Part shown: in pieces, positions 26,992 to 37,100 of the stretch
Position numbering within the stretch: the first letter of the stretch is position 1
How the letters are laid out: every line of letters begins with the position of its first letter
NCBI GenBank assembly: GCA_021734345.1
Contig: JAIPJC010000004.1
Coordinates: 1 to 62,369, forward strand
Origin: Kiritimatiellales bacterium
Lineage (GTDB): Bacteria > Verrucomicrobiota > Kiritimatiellia > Kiritimatiellales > Pontiellaceae
Direction of reading: 5' to 3'
Length of the DNA stretch: 62,369 bases
Made by a program: the position numbers and the translations under genes
Notes under the pieces: model-generated
Database searches by the model: none
The model's input: only the letters and a program-made list of their open reading frames with translations
What the model was told of the DNA's origin: nothing

Positions 26992-27034
26992 CATTAACTT
27001 AAATACTCAAATCAATATGGCCTGCACCAACCAT
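26992..27034 (+). promoter_or_regulatory. Repeated cis-element, copy 2 (upstream of GH78 operon)
   Basis: Copy of the element at 23242. The first 21 bases are identical to copy 1, including the 16-bp core at 26997-27012; ATGG ends at 27020 and CCAT at 27034. It lies between the GntR/LacI regulator and the GH78 start, 62 bp from the ATG, a normal position for an operator near a promoter. Transcription of the GH78/GH42-like pair probably starts nearby. Confidence 0.55.
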
Positions 27035-27081
27035 CTCTGGTGTAGCCTTCGACGTCTTGTTAACCTAATCTCCGAGGAGCT

Positions 27082-29475
27082 ATGAAAAAACCATTTGTAA
27101 AAGAGAGTCGCGCACGCTGGATCTGGTCCACTGAACAAACCCATTTAAGCACGGAAAACCACTCCCCGTCACATTATGAAGTACGCCGGTTCCGCCGCAC
27201 ATTCGAACTGGATTCCACCCGCGACATTTCCCTGCACGCCGCCGTCACCGCCGACAGCCGCTACATTCTTTATTGCAATGGAACCCTTGTTTCGCGCGGC
27301 CCCGCCAAAGGCGATGTCGAGCACCGCTTCTACTCCACCGCTGATCTCACACCGCATCTGCGCACCGGAAAAAACGTCATGGCCGCGCTGATCATGGATT
27401 TTTCGAAAGTCGCCTGCCATCCGCCGGAACTCGGCGCACCCTGCTGGAGCATCAACCACTCCGGCGGCTTTCTGCTTGAAAGCGACGGGCCGTTGGAACT
27501 GTCCACTGGCAAAGCGTGGAAAATCCAGGTGGACCAAGCCTTCTCCTTCCACAACGAAGGCTGCCCGCACGGAGGATTCGTCGGCTACTTTGAACGCTTC
27601 GACACCGCCGCCGAACCGGCAGGCTGGACGTTGCCGGATTTCGACGACTCGGGCTGGGACAGCGCCAGCGAACTCTATCCGCCCGTCCGCATCGAGGACT
27701 ACCGCGACGCCCCCTCGCCCTACGGACTGGTCGAAGCCATCGTGCCTCTGCTCGACGAAAGCGAACCGCTCCGCTTCAAATCGGTATTCCTGCCCGGCGG
27801 CGGCGAAGCGCCCGCCAAATGGCAGCAATGGATTGGAGGCGTACCGGTCACCGTTCCGGCCAACAGCCGCGTAGAAATCATCCTCGACGCCGGCGCATTG
27901 CAAAGCGGCTTTCCCGTGCTGGCAACTTCCGGTGGGAAATCCGCCAAGGTGCAGATGATGTATGCCGAAGGACTGCGCCTCCCGTGGTCGGTCGAAGACG
28001 CCAACATCCTTGGACGCGGCATCGACACCACCAATGTTTCCACTATGAACAGCAGCGAACAGGCGGGCTGGACCTTGGACAGGCGCGGCACACTCGCGGG
28101 CTGGTTCGACGAAATCACACTCTCCGGCGGCGAACATGCCTACGAACCGTTCCACTGGCGCACCTTCCAGTTTGTCAAACTGACGGTCGAAACATCCGTT
28201 GAACCGTTGACGATCCAACCGCTTACCTATCGCTTTACCGCGTACCCGTTCCAGAAGAATTACGCATTCCAATGTTCGGACGATTTTTTCCAATCCCTGG
28301 AAAAAATCTCCTGGCACACGTTCCGGCTCTGCACGCACGAAACCTTCGAGGACTGCCCGTACTACGAACAGATGCAGTATTCGGGCGACAGCCAGATCAC
28401 CTCGCTCATCGCGCTCGCCGCAACCGGCGATGCGCGCCTTACGAAACAGGCGCTCTACCAGTTTTCCTGGTCGCTTCGTCCTGAAGGCATCACCGAATGC
28501 CGCTACCCGGCCACGCTGCCGGTTGTCATCCCCTCGTGGAGTCTCCACTACATCCTTATGATCGCCGACTACTTCGATTATACCGGCGACACGCAGACCA
28601 TCCGCGACCTGCTCCCCTGCATCCGCTCCATCCTCGACTGGTTCGACCGCCACAAGGACGAAACCGGCCTGCCCGCCAAACTGCCGCACTGGAACACGGT
28701 GGATTGGTCACCACGTTGGGATCGCGGCTGCCCGCCCGGGTGGGATCGCGGCCCGACCTGCATCATCAGTTCGCAATATCTGCGCGCGCTGCGTGTCGCG
28801 GCAAAATTCGATAAATCCACGAGCCATTACGCAGAAGAAGCGAAGGCCGTCGCACAGAAAATCAACGATCTGTTCTGGAACGAAAAACGCGGTCTTTACG
28901 AAGACTGCCCCGGCGGCCCCGATGCCAGCCAGTATGGCAACGCGTGGGCCGTCCACTCCGGCGCGGCTACCCCGGAACGCGCCGCGCGCGCCATGGATGC
29001 CGCACTGGAAAACCGCGAACTGGATCCAGCCTCGTTCTTTGGAATGTATTTCGTGGTTCGCGCACTGGAGGACTGCGGACAGTACAGCCGCTTCCCGCAA
29101 CTGCTCGGGCGCTGGCAGGAGATGATCGACTGCGGCTTCAGCACATGGGCCGAGGACATCACCTACTGGCGTTCGCTCTGCCACGCGTGGAGCGCCTTCC
29201 CGGCCATCGAATTCCTGCGCGGCGTGCTCGGCGTAAAACCCGGCAAGCCAGGCTTCGAAGAGATCCTAGTCCAGCCGCAACCGCTCCATCTGTATTCGGC
29301 TTCCGGCAAAGTCCCGACGCCGCACGGAGCAGTGTCCAGCGCCTGGAAAATTGAGAACGGAGTCTTCTCGATTGCAACCACCGCACCGGCTGGCGTGCCG
29401 CTGCGGATCATCCTGCCGGATGGAAGTGTCCACCGCACAACAACCGGAACATTCAACGGAACCTGTGCTATATGA
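27082..29475 (+). CDS. GH78 alpha-L-rhamnosidase-like protein
   Basis: A 797-residue protein of the GH78 type, which releases alpha-L-rhamnose. The N-terminal third holds beta-sandwich domains (RRFRRTFEL, YILYCNGTLVSRGP). The (alpha/alpha)6 catalytic domain contains ETFEDCPYYEQMQYSGDSQ near residue 420, corresponding to the DCP...E...GD active-site block of GH78, and the C-terminal part has WAEDITYWRSLCHAWSA and a closing beta-domain (GVKPGKPGFEEILVQP). No signal peptide was found, so the enzyme is probably cytoplasmic, unlike the secreted enzyme of the next gene. GAGGAG immediately precedes the ATG. The stop overlaps the next start by 4 bp (ATGA). It implies a rhamnose-bearing substrate for the locus. 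Confidence 0.85.
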   Translation: MKKPFVKESRARWIWSTEQTHLSTENHSPSHYEVRRFRRTFELDSTRDISLHAAVTADSRYILYCNGTLVSRGPAKGDVEHRFYSTADLTPHLRTGKNVMAALIMDFSKVACHPPELGAPCWSINHSGGFLLESDGPLELSTGKAWKIQVDQAFSFHNEGCPHGGFVGYFERFDTAAEPAGWTLPDFDDSGWDSASELYPPVRIEDYRDAPSPYGLVEAIVPLLDESEPLRFKSVFLPGGGEAPAKWQQWIGGVPVTVPANSRVEIILDAGALQSGFPVLATSGGKSAKVQMMYAEGLRLPWSVEDANILGRGIDTTNVSTMNSSEQAGWTLDRRGTLAGWFDEITLSGGEHAYEPFHWRTFQFVKLTVETSVEPLTIQPLTYRFTAYPFQKNYAFQCSDDFFQSLEKISWHTFRLCTHETFEDCPYYEQMQYSGDSQITSLIALAATGDARLTKQALYQFSWSLRPEGITECRYPATLPVVIPSWSLHYILMIADYFDYTGDTQTIRDLLPCIRSILDWFDRHKDETGLPAKLPHWNTVDWSPRWDRGCPPGWDRGPTCIISSQYLRALRVAAKFDKSTSHYAEEAKAVAQKINDLFWNEKRGLYEDCPGGPDASQYGNAWAVHSGAATPERAARAMDAALENRELDPASFFGMYFVVRALEDCGQYSRFPQLLGRWQEMIDCGFSTWAEDITYWRSLCHAWSAFPAIEFLRGVLGVKPGKPGFEEILVQPQPLHLYSASGKVPTPHGAVSSAWKIENGVFSIATTAPAGVPLRIILPDGSVHRTTTGTFNGTCAI

Positions 29476-32087
29476 AATCCTATCTACTGACACTCTTGAC
29501 CCTGCTCGGAAGCACCATCTGCCGCGCAGAAGAAATCCCGCTTTCCAAGGAATGGAAACTGCCCGGGGGCACGACCGGCAGTAGCCCAACCATCGCGCTG
29601 AACCCGACCCAATGCTCGGGTGCAACCATGGCGACCCAGCAAATCAAGGGGCCGTTTGCGGCGGGCGAGCTGCTGCGGTTCTCGGCCGATGTTGAAATTT
29701 CCGGAGTCAAAGACGACAAGGGGAAAGATGCGCTGCGCCCGTTCGATCTCAACATGAATCCGCGCAATGTCTGCCTAGCGGTGGCGCAGTTGGACGACAA
29801 AGGCCGGACCTTGAGCGCCTGCGGTTCCGCCCGGTTGCTGGGAACGGAAAAAACCCGGCTAATGCTGGAGGTTCCCGTTCAGCAGGATGTTGCCTTGATC
29901 GAATTGCGGCTGCTCGCCACGCTGGTCACCGGCGACATCCACTACCGGAACATGGTGTTCGAAAAACTTCCAGCCGCACCGTTGCAGGACGTTCCCGAAG
30001 CGAAAATCATGACCAACAGCACCGGTCGCTGCTTTTGGCAGATCGACGGAAAAACCCGGCCGCTGGTGATGTATTTCGGCAACAACCAGTTCAACCACGA
30101 CGACCGGATTCTGGAGGAAATGGAAAAGGCGACCGCCGTCGGAGTTCCGGTGCTTTCTTTCAATCTCTATCTCCCGTCCATGGTGTCGAACTCCGAACAG
30201 CTCAAGATGATTGAGCGGTTCATGAAACCGTTCCCCAACGCCTACTTCATCCCCCGCATCTGGCTCGGCCCCGGCGCGGCGTACCAGCAGAGCTTTCCCG
30301 AAGAGATGATGAAGTATGCCGATGGCCGGACCGGCGGCTATGCCTCCGCTTCTTCCGAACATTGGAAAAACTTTACCGACAACAATCTGCGCGAGCTCGT
30401 CAAGCTTATCCGCCGCTCGCCCTATGCCCGCCAGTTCGCCGGACTCAAGCTGACCTATTACCAGACCGGCGAATGGATCTACTGGGATCCGCAACTCTCC
30501 GCCGGATACGACGAACCGACCCGGCTGGGATTCATCCAATGGCTGAAAAACAAATACGGCGCAGACCAGGATTTTTCAAACGTACAAGTGCCCACCGAAG
30601 CGGCGCTCAATACCGGCACGTTCGGGGAATTCCGCGATCCGAAAACGCAGCAACAGGAAATTGATTTCTCGCTTTTCTACAACACCATCAACGCGGACAA
30701 CATTATCCGGTTCGCCCGCACCGTCAAGGAAGCCACCGACAATAGAAGCCTGACCGCGACGTTCTACGGCTATCTTTTCGAACTGGCCTGGGATGAAAGC
30801 TGGCCGCAGCAGGCCGGACATCTCGGGCTGGAAAAACTCTACCGCTCCCCTTATATCGACATTATCGGCGCGCCCTATTCCTACAGCCCGATCGGGCGCG
30901 GCTTTGGCCTGCCGGTCGATCTGCACGGACCGTTCGACGGCATCGACCGCTACGGGAAAGTCGCCATGATCGAGGAGGACACCTTCACGCACCTTGCGCT
31001 TGATCCAAAAGTAGGCGACGGCTGGGAAGCGCAATATGCACCCGGCTATGCGAGCCGCACAACCAACATGGAAGAAACCCTGGCAGTGCTGCGCCGGGAT
31101 CTCGGCGTTGCGGCCACGCACAACCAGTTGATGGTTTGGCAAAACCTGTTCAGCGAAGGCCGGTTCAACGACCAGAAGATATGGGACATGTACAAGCCCT
31201 ATCTGGACTGGATGCAGCAGCGCGCCGAAACCGCCCCGCCGTTCCAGCCGCAAGTCGCCGTCGTGGCGAGCGCCGACAACATGGCGTTGCTGAAAACAAA
31301 AGCCTATGGAATTACCGAACGCTGGCTCTATCAAAACCGGTTTTCACTCAACCGCGTCGATACGTCCATTGGCTACTATCTCCAATCCGATCTGGCCACC
31401 CTGCCGGATAGCGTGCGCTGCGTCATCCTGCTGAATCCCTATCGGATTACGGCCAACGAAAAATCCGTTCTCGCCGAACGCTTCATGCGCGACGGAAAAA
31501 TGATCATCTTCTGCTACATGCCCAACGTCTACGATGATACCGGCTTCAACCCAAACGGCACCGCGTTTTGCGGCATCGATCTCGAACTGAACACGACATC
31601 CCTCTTCCCCGAGTCGAAAACCGAAAACGGAACGGCCTTTGGCGGGCGGCAATTCGGACGGCAGAAAAAACAACCGGTCGAGATCTCCCTGTCCGTCAAG
31701 GACCGGAATGCGGAACCGCTCGCCCACTACAGTTCAACGCGCGACGTGTCCTGCGCGTTGAAGGAGATGCAGGGATGGACCTCCGTCTACCTCGGATCGT
31801 CCGGCCTGCCGCCAGCGTTGTGGCGCACCTTGTTCCAAAAGGCCGGATGCCACCTCTTTTTCGAGTCCTGTTCCACCGACTTCGACAAACCCGATTTTGT
31901 CCAAGCCAACGGCGATTTCCTGATGGTGCAATCCGCAACCGGCGGCAGGAAAACCATCCGGTTGCCGCAAAAGGTCGGCCGGGTCTACCGCTTCGATACC
32001 GCCCGCCCGAAACTTGTCGCAACCGATTGCAATTCGTTCCAGGCGGAACTCGAACCCGGCATCCCCGCCTTCTTCGTCTGCCGCTAG
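29472..32087 (+). CDS. Secreted GH42-like glycoside hydrolase, translationally coupled to GH78
   Basis: An 871-residue protein with a signal peptide (residues 1-19, LLGSTICRAEE). Residues about 20-170 form an extra N-terminal beta-domain that is absent from the paralogue at 2806. The TIM-barrel part then aligns with that paralogue over its length: E334 in QTGEWIYW is the candidate acid/base, and IEEDTFTHLA near residue 505 the candidate nucleophile. DSVRC-ILL-PYRIT and the C-terminal GDFLMVQS block are also shared. Sharing between the two strands suggests that the two halves of the locus grew by duplication. Activity unproven; beta-galactosidase-like on a sulfated or rhamnosylated chain is a guess. 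Confidence 0.78.
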   Translation: MKSYLLTLLTLLGSTICRAEEIPLSKEWKLPGGTTGSSPTIALNPTQCSGATMATQQIKGPFAAGELLRFSADVEISGVKDDKGKDALRPFDLNMNPRNVCLAVAQLDDKGRTLSACGSARLLGTEKTRLMLEVPVQQDVALIELRLLATLVTGDIHYRNMVFEKLPAAPLQDVPEAKIMTNSTGRCFWQIDGKTRPLVMYFGNNQFNHDDRILEEMEKATAVGVPVLSFNLYLPSMVSNSEQLKMIERFMKPFPNAYFIPRIWLGPGAAYQQSFPEEMMKYADGRTGGYASASSEHWKNFTDNNLRELVKLIRRSPYARQFAGLKLTYYQTGEWIYWDPQLSAGYDEPTRLGFIQWLKNKYGADQDFSNVQVPTEAALNTGTFGEFRDPKTQQQEIDFSLFYNTINADNIIRFARTVKEATDNRSLTATFYGYLFELAWDESWPQQAGHLGLEKLYRSPYIDIIGAPYSYSPIGRGFGLPVDLHGPFDGIDRYGKVAMIEEDTFTHLALDPKVGDGWEAQYAPGYASRTTNMEETLAVLRRDLGVAATHNQLMVWQNLFSEGRFNDQKIWDMYKPYLDWMQQRAETAPPFQPQVAVVASADNMALLKTKAYGITERWLYQNRFSLNRVDTSIGYYLQSDLATLPDSVRCVILLNPYRITANEKSVLAERFMRDGKMIIFCYMPNVYDDTGFNPNGTAFCGIDLELNTTSLFPESKTENGTAFGGRQFGRQKKQPVEISLSVKDRNAEPLAHYSSTRDVSCALKEMQGWTSVYLGSSGLPPALWRTLFQKAGCHLFFESCSTDFDKPDFVQANGDFLMVQSATGGRKTIRLPQKVGRVYRFDTARPKLVATDCNSFQAELEPGIPAFFVCR

Positions 32088-32133
32088 ATCGTCTTAAGAA
32101 AAGTCGTGGTCGATGCCTGCTCCTTATGATGAA

Positions 32134-32213
32134 ATGTAGACGCGGCTTCCAGCCGCGGTGCGGTGGTTCGGCACATGGCGTGCGCAACGCGGCTGGAAGC
32201 CGCGTCTACATTC
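32134..32213. repeat. 80-bp REP/MITE-like element with perfect 25-bp inverted arms
   Basis: The left arm 32134-32158 and right arm 32189-32213 are perfect reverse complements, separated by 30 bp. Each arm is itself a hairpin (CGCGGCT, TCC, AGCCGCG). It stands alone in the 310-bp gap between the 871- and 564-residue protein genes. It resembles a REP-type palindromic element or a miniature transposable element; no transposase is adjacent. It may also attenuate read-through between the two genes. Related CTTCCAGCC-bearing arms occur at 61735-61804. Confidence 0.75.
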
Positions 32214-32293
32214 CTGGCTACCGAATTTATTAATCCGCTCTGGCGAATCCTCGCCTTTTGCAGGTTTGCGACTCTGCCGCCGATTGTGGATTT

Positions 32294-32322
32294 CATTAGG
32301 TTTAATACGCAAACAACCATGG
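32294..32322 (+). promoter_or_regulatory. Repeated cis-element, copy 3 (upstream of secreted 564-residue protein)
   Basis: Third copy of the 29-bp element: CATTA at 32294, ATGG at 32319, the same 25-bp distance, and 23 of 29 bases matching copy 1. The core (32299-32314) is GGTTTAATACGCAAAC. The downstream CCAT seen in copies 1 and 2 is missing. It lies 76 bp before the ATG of the next gene. Outside this element and the inverted repeat at 32134, I see nothing else in the 32088-32397 gap. Confidence 0.45.
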
Positions 32323-32397
32323 CGCAATATGCTTCGTCTCCCTACCCTGCTGTAGACGGTGATAGAATAGGAATTCAACAATGGAGGAGCAGTAGAC

Positions 32398-34092
32398 ATG
32401 AATATGAAGAGAGCAATAGCGATATTAACCATGGGATTGGTTTATGGAACGGCCCAAGCGACCACCTACGTGGACAACTTCAACCGGGCGGACGGATCGC
32501 TCGGAGCGAATTGGACCATTGCCGGAGGGGACTATGCCATCACCAATGAACAGGTTGCCGTCAGCACCTCCGGAAATGTCGTGGCGTACTGGAACAAGGG
32601 ACAAACGCTCAACTCCGGAACCAATGGATTCGCCATCTCCACCACGGTGTCATTGAACGCGGATGTGAACAGCGCGTGGACGGGTCTCGCGTTCAACTAC
32701 CAGAACCCTAGCAACTACTACGAATTCCGTTATAGCGGCACCGGCGAAGTCCAGGTGTTGCGGTTCGTCGATGGCAGCGCCGCTGCGTTCTACAACCCTG
32801 CCGGAACCGAGTTTGCGCATGTCCCGAACCGCCCCTACCGGCTGGAGGTTTCCTCGATCTCCAACTACACGTTCAGGGCAACCATCAAGGATACCGTGAC
32901 CGGCGCCTTGGTTTGGGAGGTGCCCGCCGCCACCGATGGCACATCGTCTTTCACGGATGGCTATGGCGGATACTACAGTTCATCGTTGGGAAAAGTCCTG
33001 TTCGATGATTTCGAACTGACCTCCGAAGTGTTCCAGGACGACTATACCCGGATCCCAGCCATCGGCACTTTTAACACGGATGCCAGTGTTTCGATCGGCA
33101 CAGGCTACGCCTTGTCGCAGCTTGCCGGCGATAAGGTGGCGCAAGCGCGCACTCTGAACGGTAGGATCCAGCTACAACAAACCACCACCGGTTCAGTATC
33201 CGCAGGCAACGTCGTGCTGCGCTACACCGGACTGGAACTGGCCAATACTGCGGGCTCGAACGAATCGTTCACGGTCGAAGGCGACATCATCTCTGCAAAC
33301 ACCGTAGCGCCCGCCCTGCTCTATGGTCTGGCGTTCAACTACCAGCCCGATGGCAGCTTCTATACGGCGCGTATCAATACCGGCAACGCGGCCACCGCCC
33401 TGCAGTTTGTGCGCTACAACAGCGCCGGGGCTGCGTCAAGTTTCTACGTTGCGACCAACTCGGTTCCAATAGCCATCACCACCACCAACCACCTCGTGAT
33501 CACATCGTCCGAGCCGGGCGTGTTCAACTACGCTCTCACGGGACCGAGCATAGATGGCGGCTGCTTGACTGGTACGGCGACCGATACCGTCCTGAAGCTG
33601 GCGAACGGCCAGGCCGGTTTCTATGCGTCGGCCTGCAACACCTCCATCCTCTTCGACAACCTCTTCATCAAGGTCACGCGCGCACCACTCGTATTTCCTT
33701 CCACCGGCTATGATGCGTGGGCGTCGAACTGGGGCGTCGACATTGGAGCATCGACCAACGACTATGATGGCGACGGACTGCTTAACATCTACGAGTACGG
33801 CCTTGGCGGCGATCCAACCAATTCCTTCGACCAAGGAATTTCCCCCGGGTTTGCGATCCAGAATGTCGGAGGGACCAACTACTTCGGCTACGTCCATCCG
33901 CAATTGGCCGCTGATCAAAACAGTGGGCTGTCCTACTACCTTGAGCTCACTCCGGATCTCGTGATCCCAAGTTGGACCAACGCCGACTACCTGGTTTATG
34001 GCACCAACGTCACCGGCGGAACGTTCGACTATGTCACCAACATTACCGGCACGGTCGAAAGCAAGAAGTTCATCCGCCTGATTATTGAATGA
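32398..34092 (+). CDS. Secreted protein with two LamG-like domains and PVC-type C-terminal region
   Basis: A 564-residue protein; GGAGGAG precedes the ATG, and residues 1-21 are a signal peptide ending at AQA. Two concanavalin/LamG-like sandwich domains follow (about 24-205 and 215-430; compare GLAFNYQNPSNYYEFRYSG with GLAFNYQPDGSFYTARI). Near residue 460 is a calcium-type repeat, DYDGDGLLNIYEYGLGGDP. The last 70 residues (YYLELTPDLV, then FIRLI) are the C-terminal domain shared with the proteins at 18063 and 34188. No catalytic residues are evident. It is probably a glycan-binding or surface protein exported with the degradation enzymes. A strong terminator follows. Confidence 0.72.
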   Translation: MNMKRAIAILTMGLVYGTAQATTYVDNFNRADGSLGANWTIAGGDYAITNEQVAVSTSGNVVAYWNKGQTLNSGTNGFAISTTVSLNADVNSAWTGLAFNYQNPSNYYEFRYSGTGEVQVLRFVDGSAAAFYNPAGTEFAHVPNRPYRLEVSSISNYTFRATIKDTVTGALVWEVPAATDGTSSFTDGYGGYYSSSLGKVLFDDFELTSEVFQDDYTRIPAIGTFNTDASVSIGTGYALSQLAGDKVAQARTLNGRIQLQQTTTGSVSAGNVVLRYTGLELANTAGSNESFTVEGDIISANTVAPALLYGLAFNYQPDGSFYTARINTGNAATALQFVRYNSAGAASSFYVATNSVPIAITTTNHLVITSSEPGVFNYALTGPSIDGGCLTGTATDTVLKLANGQAGFYASACNTSILFDNLFIKVTRAPLVFPSTGYDAWASNWGVDIGASTNDYDGDGLLNIYEYGLGGDPTNSFDQGISPGFAIQNVGGTNYFGYVHPQLAADQNSGLSYYLELTPDLVIPSWTNADYLVYGTNVTGGTFDYVTNITGTVESKKFIRLIIE

Positions 34093-34119
34093 GTGTAATT
34101 CGATTCCGGTAGATTCTGC

Positions 34120-34149
34120 AAAAGGCCTTGGGGGTTCCCTAGGCCTTTT
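34120..34149 (+). terminator. Rho-independent terminator after the LamG-like protein gene
   Basis: AAAAGGCCT (34120-34128) pairs with AGGCCTTTT (34141-34149); the inner GGG/CCC can extend the stem. A short T-run ends the second arm. It lies 28 bp past the stop and 38 bp before the next start, so the downstream gene should have its own promoter or depend on read-through. Confidence 0.8.
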
Positions 34150-34187
34150 GATATGTCAGGCCTTTCGTAGAACATGGAGTTAGATCA

Positions 34188-37100
34188 ATGCGCCATCTCA
34201 AGCACATATACATCGAAAAAATCTCGGCATGGCCAATCCTGGCAGCAGCCTGCCTCTTGATGGCGACGCGTGGGCTTTGTTCCGATATCGTACCGGTGGT
34301 GCTCGGGGGTGAGTCGCAAACGAACGTCCTTTTCAGTTTAGCCAAGGACAATTTCGACCGGAACGACACCGATTGGCAGACCTCGGCATCTTCCCCCAAC
34401 GCGATAGGCTTAGATTGGCAGGTTGGAACGCAGAGTTGGAAGATTATTGGCAATGCGGCAACCATGCAGCGCGTCAGTGGCGCCGGCGTCCTTTTCTGGA
34501 TCTCGGATGAAACCGCCAACACACAGGGCCGCCGTTTTACGCTGGAATCCGAGACGACACTGGGCGTAACGAATTCGACTGATTTTGCGGGCATCGCCTT
34601 CAACATACAAAACGCCACGAACTACTACACGCTACGTTATTCCGGCACCGGAACCATCCAGTTTCTGCGTATCCGAAACGGGGCGACCGCCAACCTCGGT
34701 TCGGGATCGTTTGCCCACACGGCCGGCCATGCCTACCGCATGGTTGTCTCGTCCAGCCAATCGCAAAGTTTCGACTGGAATATTTTCGACACAGCCACCG
34801 GCCTTGCGGTTGCAAGCGGCTCTGCGACGGATTCCGGCACCGGATTCTCCGATGGATTTGGCGGGGGCTATGCCAGTTCCAGCCAAGCCTTGCTGGATAA
34901 TTTCCGGCTTGAGGTGAACGAACCGCTTGCCGTCGCAAAAACCATCAAAGGCATCCCGGTTCTGACGCAGGATTCCGAGATTGTCCCGCAGGATGCGTTT
35001 TGCGCCAACGTCTACAACAATGCCATCACCCGGGAAGAAGTCAGGAAGGCGGGAAGCAACAGCGTCGACCTGGTTTTTGCGCGCGGCTTGTGCGTGTCGG
35101 TCAATACCGGCGACGGCGCATTTGTAGTTAACACGGCGACTTTAGACGCGGGAATCCAGAACATCCTGGCGGACAATCCGGATGCGCAGATCCTGTTGAA
35201 CGCGGGAGGATTGCATCCACCGTGGGCCTGGCACGTCTACTATGGAAATGCAACGAAGCTCAAGGATGCCTCCGGGGCGTTCCACGCCATGCCGGATCCA
35301 AACTCGCCGATCTATCTGAACGCGGCAACCAACTTTCTCAAGGGCATCGTCGAGCATGTCGAAGCCCAACCGTATGCCGCATCGGTGGTGGGATACCGCA
35401 TCGGTCTCTTCGAAGGGAGCGAGTTCATGCTTCCGGCGGGGTACTACGGTTATTCCGACGCATCGCAGGCCGCCTTCCGCGACTGGATCCAGCAAAGGTA
35501 TGCTTCCATCGAAACCCTTCAGACTGCATGGAACGATCCAACGATTGGCTCGTTTGCCGTAGTGACGGTGCCGGTCGTTGCCGATTTTTCCGCGTCGGAC
35601 TGGGGGCCGTTCCGCAACCCGGATACCCGGCGGAAGGTCGTCGATTTCACGGAATTCTGGCAGGATGCGGATGCGAATTGCCTGCTGCGCCTTTGCCAGT
35701 CGGTCAAGGATGCCTCGTCAAGAAGTCCGCTGGTGGGCGCGTTCTACGGCTACATGCTTGAAACCGGTCAGACTTTCTACAAAGGGCACCATGCCCTGCG
35801 CAAAGTGCTCGATAGCCCGCATATCGATTTCCTGGCCGCGCCCTACTCCTACGTCTACCGGTCGCCGGCATGGCTCGGCGTGACCAATGCGGATATCGGC
35901 GCAGGGGCATACCACGGCCCGGCGGATAGCATTCTGTCCAATGGAAAAATCTTTTTTTCCGAGGACGACAGCCGCACCTACCTGACCACGGACGATGCCA
36001 AATCCCACTTCCCCGATATTGCCGGAACCGTGGCCAATCTGCGCCGGAACCAACTCGTGAATCTCTGCCATGGTTCCGGCATCTGGCGGCTCGATCTCTT
36101 CGGTACCGGCTGGTACGACTCGCCGGAGTTGATGCTTGAGCTTGGATTGCAAAAACACATCAACGCCCTGTTGATTCAAGAGGCCGGAACCGACGGCAAC
36201 TATACCCCCGATGTGGCCTTGGTCATCGACGAAGACAGCTCCTTTTATGTGGCAACCCGCAGCGACACCAATGCCGGGCAGAAAATCAACATCAGCATGT
36301 TCCTGCGCGACCATCTGCAACGCGCCGGCATCAATTACGGGGTCTATCTGCTCAGCGACCTTGTGGCCGGACGGGTTCCTAATTGCTCCACCTATATCTT
36401 CGCCGGCACCTACCTCATGAACAGAACGGAAAGAAACTGGATCGGTGAAAACCTCAAAAAGGACGGGAAGACCCTGGTTTGGTTATATGGATCGGGTCTT
36501 TATGACGAAACCGGCTGGGGGTTGGACCGCATGGCAAGCCTGATGGAACTGGATATCGCCGAATCCAGCGATCCCATGTCTACGGGAATAGAACCCACCA
36601 GCGTGCTCACCTCGGCTGTGGCAAATCCTCCATGGGATCCAACCGATCTCTCCGGACAGCCGGAATGGTATGTGCAGAACCTGCCAGCCGGAGCGCAGGT
36701 GATGGGCAACTATGTCCACGGAAGCACAAAGCGACCGGCTTTCGTATTCGCGGACAAAGGCAGCTGGAAGACGCTTTATGCCGGAACCCTTAGCCTTGAT
36801 CAAAAATGGCTGCTGGGCCTGATGCGGATTATTGGAGTGCACCAGTATGTCGATACCAACGCGACGGTGCCCTGCTATGCTGGACGCGGCATCATCGGCA
36901 TCTGGCCCACCGAAGCCATGAGCGGCACGATCCACCTAAAAGAACTATCGGATGTCTACAACCTGTACTCCGGGAGCTTGCTCTATCAGGGCGTGAGCAA
37001 CTTTCCCGTCAATCTGGCCCAATGGGAAGTTACCGGATTCAAAACACAACCAGCCGGCAGCAAATGGGTCCCCGGTCTGTTCTATCAATGGCAGCTGTCC

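Noticed and set aside
27169-28689. 506-codon minus-strand frame opposite GH78
   Set aside because: Antisense to a gene with intact GH78 motifs; no family features.
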